This document shows, piece after piece, positions 5,213 through 7,272 of a DNA stretch of 7,272 nt. The stretch comes from Candidatus Stahliibacteriota bacterium (GTDB lineage: Bacteria > Hydrothermota > Tepidihabitantia > SM23-42), in contig JAUWLY010000140.1 of assembly GCA_030613445.1 (NCBI GenBank), positions 1-7,272 of the forward strand, written 5' to 3'. Position numbers and translations under genes: made by a program. How positions within the stretch are numbered: the first letter of the stretch is position 1; every line of letters begins with the position of its first letter. The notes under the pieces were generated by a model. The model was not told the DNA's origin, did not search any database, and worked only from the letters and a program-made list of their open reading frames with translations.

Positions 5213-7081
5213 TTATTTTTGAAACTTTGTGTGTTTGTGTATGTACATTTCCTTATCAGCAATCATGATTAGCTGATCTGCAGATTTATCATTAGCCGGA
5301 TCATATTCTGCAAATCCACGGCTCAAACTGATAGAATAAGGTTTTGTCTCCTTAGCGTTAAAAGAATTTATTTTCCCATCTATTCTGTTCCAAATATAAA
5401 CAGCTTGTTTCATTGCACATTGTGGAAATATAAGGAGGAATTCATCACCTCCCAATCGACAGATTATATCTATTTTTCGAAGTACTTCTTTTATGATTGC
5501 ACTTATGGTCTTCAAAACCTCATCACCTTCTGCATGACCATAGATGTCGTTGATTGTCTTGAGAAAGTCGGTATCTACGTAACAAACGCATAGTCTCTGT
5601 TTGTTTCTCTGTGCTAATTGAAGCTGCTGTCTAAAAAGAAGCAAACCCGAGCGTCTATTGTAGACATCGGTCAGTGCGTCTGTTGTGGCAAGTTTTCTTA
5701 ATTCCCCTTCGACGCGCTTACGCTCAGTAATATCTCTGGTAATCGCAATATAGCCAATGGGGTTACCAGAAGAATCTCTAAGTACGCTGGCGCTTAACTC
5801 ACCGGGGAATTCTAAACCATCTTTCCTAACTAAAGTATACTCCACACCTTTAATCGAACCTTCTTTTATTGTTTTTTGCATATTTGCCACTGCTTTATCA
5901 TGATCACACGGTGCGATGAGTTTAAATGCACTTTTCCCCAACAGCTCGGTCTTCGATTCATAATCATGAAGTTCAAGGGTTCTTTCATTAACATCAGTAA
6001 TAACACCTTTCATGTCTGTCACAGTTATCGCGTCGGTAACATCCTGAAACATCCGACGAAACTTCTCTTCTGACTCTCTTAGCGCCCTTTCTGCGTGTTT
6101 GCCCTCACTAACATCAATGAACGAACCAATTATGCAAATTGGCTTGTCGCCATCATCTTTGACTGTACTACCTGAGATTTGGGCATCGAAGGTGGACCCG
6201 TCTTTTCGCACGGCAACAAACTCACCTATCCAGTAACCTTTCTTGCGTAGTATATTAGCAACTCGATTGGCTTCATCCTTTGATTCCCAAAATTCTACAG
6301 CAGATTTCCCGATAACCTCCTTTTCATCATTGTATCCCCACATTTTCAAAAATGAACTATTGACGTAAGTCAAATTGCCCTTTAGATCAGTAATTCCAAT
6401 TGCATTAACAGATGAACTTATCGCATGATCTTTGATCTCCAAATTCTGTTCAATCTGTGCACGTTCAAAGGTACTTCCGATGATCTCAGAAAATAACTGC
6501 AAAAGCAGAACTACGCTGTCAGACCATGACCCCTTTGCTTCTACATTATCGAAACCAATAAACCCGCCAAGTTCATCTTTGATAAATACCGGAAATACCA
6601 ACAGTGATTTGATATCTTGTTGTTCCAGTATCGACCTCTCAGCCTTTGCTTCCGCCGGCATCTGGGCAATGTCAGTGATCTGAATCGTTTCTTTCTGCTG
6701 AAGTTTTTTCATCCACCATGGAAACGTATCAGTTGGGAGATTCTGAAGATTATTAATTTGTGGAGTTACACCATCTGCACACCATTCATGGGTATTAGAC
6801 ATCTTTAATCCTTTGTTACGCAAAAGAAATAGATACACGCGGCTTGCGCCGCTTGCCCTGCCTAAGTCGGCCAATGCATCATTGATGGCACAATCGACAT
6901 CTCGAGTACTGATAAGATGTGATGAAATCTCTGAAATAACCGTTATAAGATTCACATAGCGATTGACTACATCCTCAGATAAAATGTTTTCGGGTACGGA
7001 TGTTTTTAGTTGCGTGAGCAACTCGTGCCGCTCATCTAATTCATTTACGCTTTGTTCCTTAGACTTATCTGCATTCTTCAT
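5213..7081 (-). CDS. GAF-PAS-PAS-GGDEF diguanylate cyclase
   Basis: This 622-residue protein has no signal peptide or membrane helix and is predicted to be cytoplasmic. It would condense two GTP into cyclic di-GMP in response to sensed ligands. Domains in order: a helical N-terminus (1-50), GAF (about 55-210), PAS1 (about 213-328), PAS2 (about 338-455) and GGDEF (about 463-618). The GGDEF motif is intact at 544-548. Upstream, DTDFLKTIND (503-512) supplies the metal- and guanine-binding residues. RKID at 535-538, five residues before GGDEF, is a complete inhibitory I-site, so product feedback is expected. The TTDALTDVYNRR motif marks the usual GGDEF entry. There is no EAL or HD-GYP domain. The ATG at 7081 has no Shine-Dalgarno but sits six bases from a -10 box, suggesting a leaderless mRNA. 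The cofactors of the GAF and PAS domains are unknown. Confidence 0.93.
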   Translation of the reverse strand: MKNADKSKEQSVNELDERHELLTQLKTSVPENILSEDVVNRYVNLITVISEISSHLISTRDVDCAINDALADLGRASGASRVYLFLLRNKGLKMSNTHEWCADGVTPQINNLQNLPTDTFPWWMKKLQQKETIQITDIAQMPAEAKAERSILEQQDIKSLLVFPVFIKDELGGFIGFDNVEAKGSWSDSVVLLLQLFSEIIGSTFERAQIEQNLEIKDHAISSSVNAIGITDLKGNLTYVNSSFLKMWGYNDEKEVIGKSAVEFWESKDEANRVANILRKKGYWIGEFVAVRKDGSTFDAQISGSTVKDDGDKPICIIGSFIDVSEGKHAERALRESEEKFRRMFQDVTDAITVTDMKGVITDVNERTLELHDYESKTELLGKSAFKLIAPCDHDKAVANMQKTIKEGSIKGVEYTLVRKDGLEFPGELSASVLRDSSGNPIGYIAITRDITERKRVEGELRKLATTDALTDVYNRRSGLLLFRQQLQLAQRNKQRLCVCYVDTDFLKTINDIYGHAEGDEVLKTISAIIKEVLRKIDIICRLGGDEFLLIFPQCAMKQAVYIWNRIDGKINSFNAKETKPYSISLSRGFAEYDPANDKSADQLIMIADKEMYIHKHTKFQK

Positions 7082-7087
7082 GGTCTA

Positions 7088-7115
7088 ATTATGCAAAAAA
7101 GTCTTACAATGTCAA
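7088..7115 (-). promoter_or_regulatory. Promoter of the diguanylate cyclase gene, leaderless layout
   Basis: The minus strand has perfect TTGACA (7115-7110), a 16-base spacer, then CATAAT (7093-7088), a 5/6 match. Only TAGACC separates the -10 box from ATG 7081. Transcription would start at or within a base or two of the A of ATG. Confidence 0.7.
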
Positions 7116-7127
7116 TATGCGAAATCT

Positions 7128-7161
7128 GGTCAAATCTTCAATCAGGTTATGGGGTCAAATC
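7128..7161. repeat. Direct repeat GGTCAAATC between divergent promoters
   Basis: The 9-mer occurs at 7128-7136 and 7153-7161, 25 bp apart, in the roughly 65 bp between the two -35 boxes. It could be a pair of activator or repressor half-sites, but 25 bp is not an integral number of helical turns and the repeat is short. Confidence 0.3.
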
Positions 7162-7180
7162 CTCCCAGGGCTGGATAGGA

Positions 7181-7208
7181 TTGACACAGCATTGAAAATA
7201 AATACAAT
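7181..7208 (+). promoter_or_regulatory. Promoter of the rightward gene at 7215, leaderless layout
   Basis: The plus strand has perfect TTGACA (7181-7186), a 16-base spacer, then TACAAT (7203-7208), a 5/6 match. TCTGTA separates the -10 box from ATG 7215, and there is no Shine-Dalgarno. The geometry is identical to the divergent promoter at 7088-7115. Confidence 0.65.
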
Positions 7209-7214
7209 TCTGTA

Positions 7215-7272
7215 ATGAAAACCGATGTGGAATACTTTGAGTTTATGTGGCCAATGAAGCACTTTTTAATCA
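7215..7272 (+). CDS. N-terminus of an unidentified protein, cut by window edge (possibly flavin-reductase-like)
   Basis: Nineteen codons are visible (MKTDVEYFEFMWPMKHFLI). The start is supported by the promoter spacing rather than by a ribosome binding site. The visible stretch, an acidic lead followed by a WPM...FLI strand, is reminiscent of the first strand of flavin-reductase-like (FMN-binding split barrel) proteins. Nineteen residues are too few to assign a family, and that guess is low confidence. It is transcribed divergently from the diguanylate cyclase and may share regulation with it. Confidence 0.5.
   Translation, partial: MKTDVEYFEFMWPMKHFLI

Noticed and set aside
5438..5452. GGAGGTGAT inside the diguanylate cyclase gene as an internal ribosome binding site
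   Set aside because: It is the codon sequence of the conserved GGDEF motif, and no separate downstream reading frame is supported.

Overview
The window looks like bacterial chromosome from an uncultured lineage with an FCB-type or WOR-3/Stahlbacteria-like protein repertoire. The clues are a secreted Asp-box beta-propeller protein ending in a YPNP-type C-terminal sorting domain, a PBP1A-family penicillin-binding protein, a GAF-PAS-PAS-GGDEF signalling protein, a tRNA-Leu without an encoded CCA, and moderate-to-low GC. The phylum is an inference from protein style; no taxonomic marker is present.

Layout. Positions 1-1511 (+) hold the C-terminal two thirds or so of a class A penicillin-binding protein, cut by the left edge. 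It converges on 1547-3769 (-), a 740-residue exported propeller protein with its own RBS and likely promoter. Upstream of that on the same strand is a small membrane methyltransferase-like protein (3813-4325). Positions 4326-5212 carry no protein gene. They hold one tRNA-Leu(CAG) on the minus strand with a near-perfect sigma70-type promoter, a 19-bp copy of the tRNA 3' end 148 bp away, several hairpins, and many blocks of degenerate 7-nt (sometimes 8-nt) tandem repeats. From 5213 to 7081 (-) lies a cytoplasmic diguanylate cyclase with GAF and two PAS domains. It is divergent from a gene that begins at 7215 (+) and runs off the right edge.

The genes do not form an obvious pathway: cell-wall synthesis, a secreted propeller, a membrane methyltransferase-like protein, c-di-GMP synthesis and a tRNA. 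The interest lies in the non-coding DNA. First, there is a dense mosaic of phased heptad repeats whose motif changes from block to block; one block fills the transcribed leader of the tRNA. Second, there is an att-like duplication of the tRNA-Leu 3' end that encloses two tandem hairpins. Third, the two divergent genes at the right end share the same arrangement, TTGACA-N16-(-10)-N6-ATG with no Shine-Dalgarno, which predicts leaderless mRNAs. The propeller and methyltransferase-like genes instead have Shine-Dalgarno sites. I see no complete new enzymatic system in the window.
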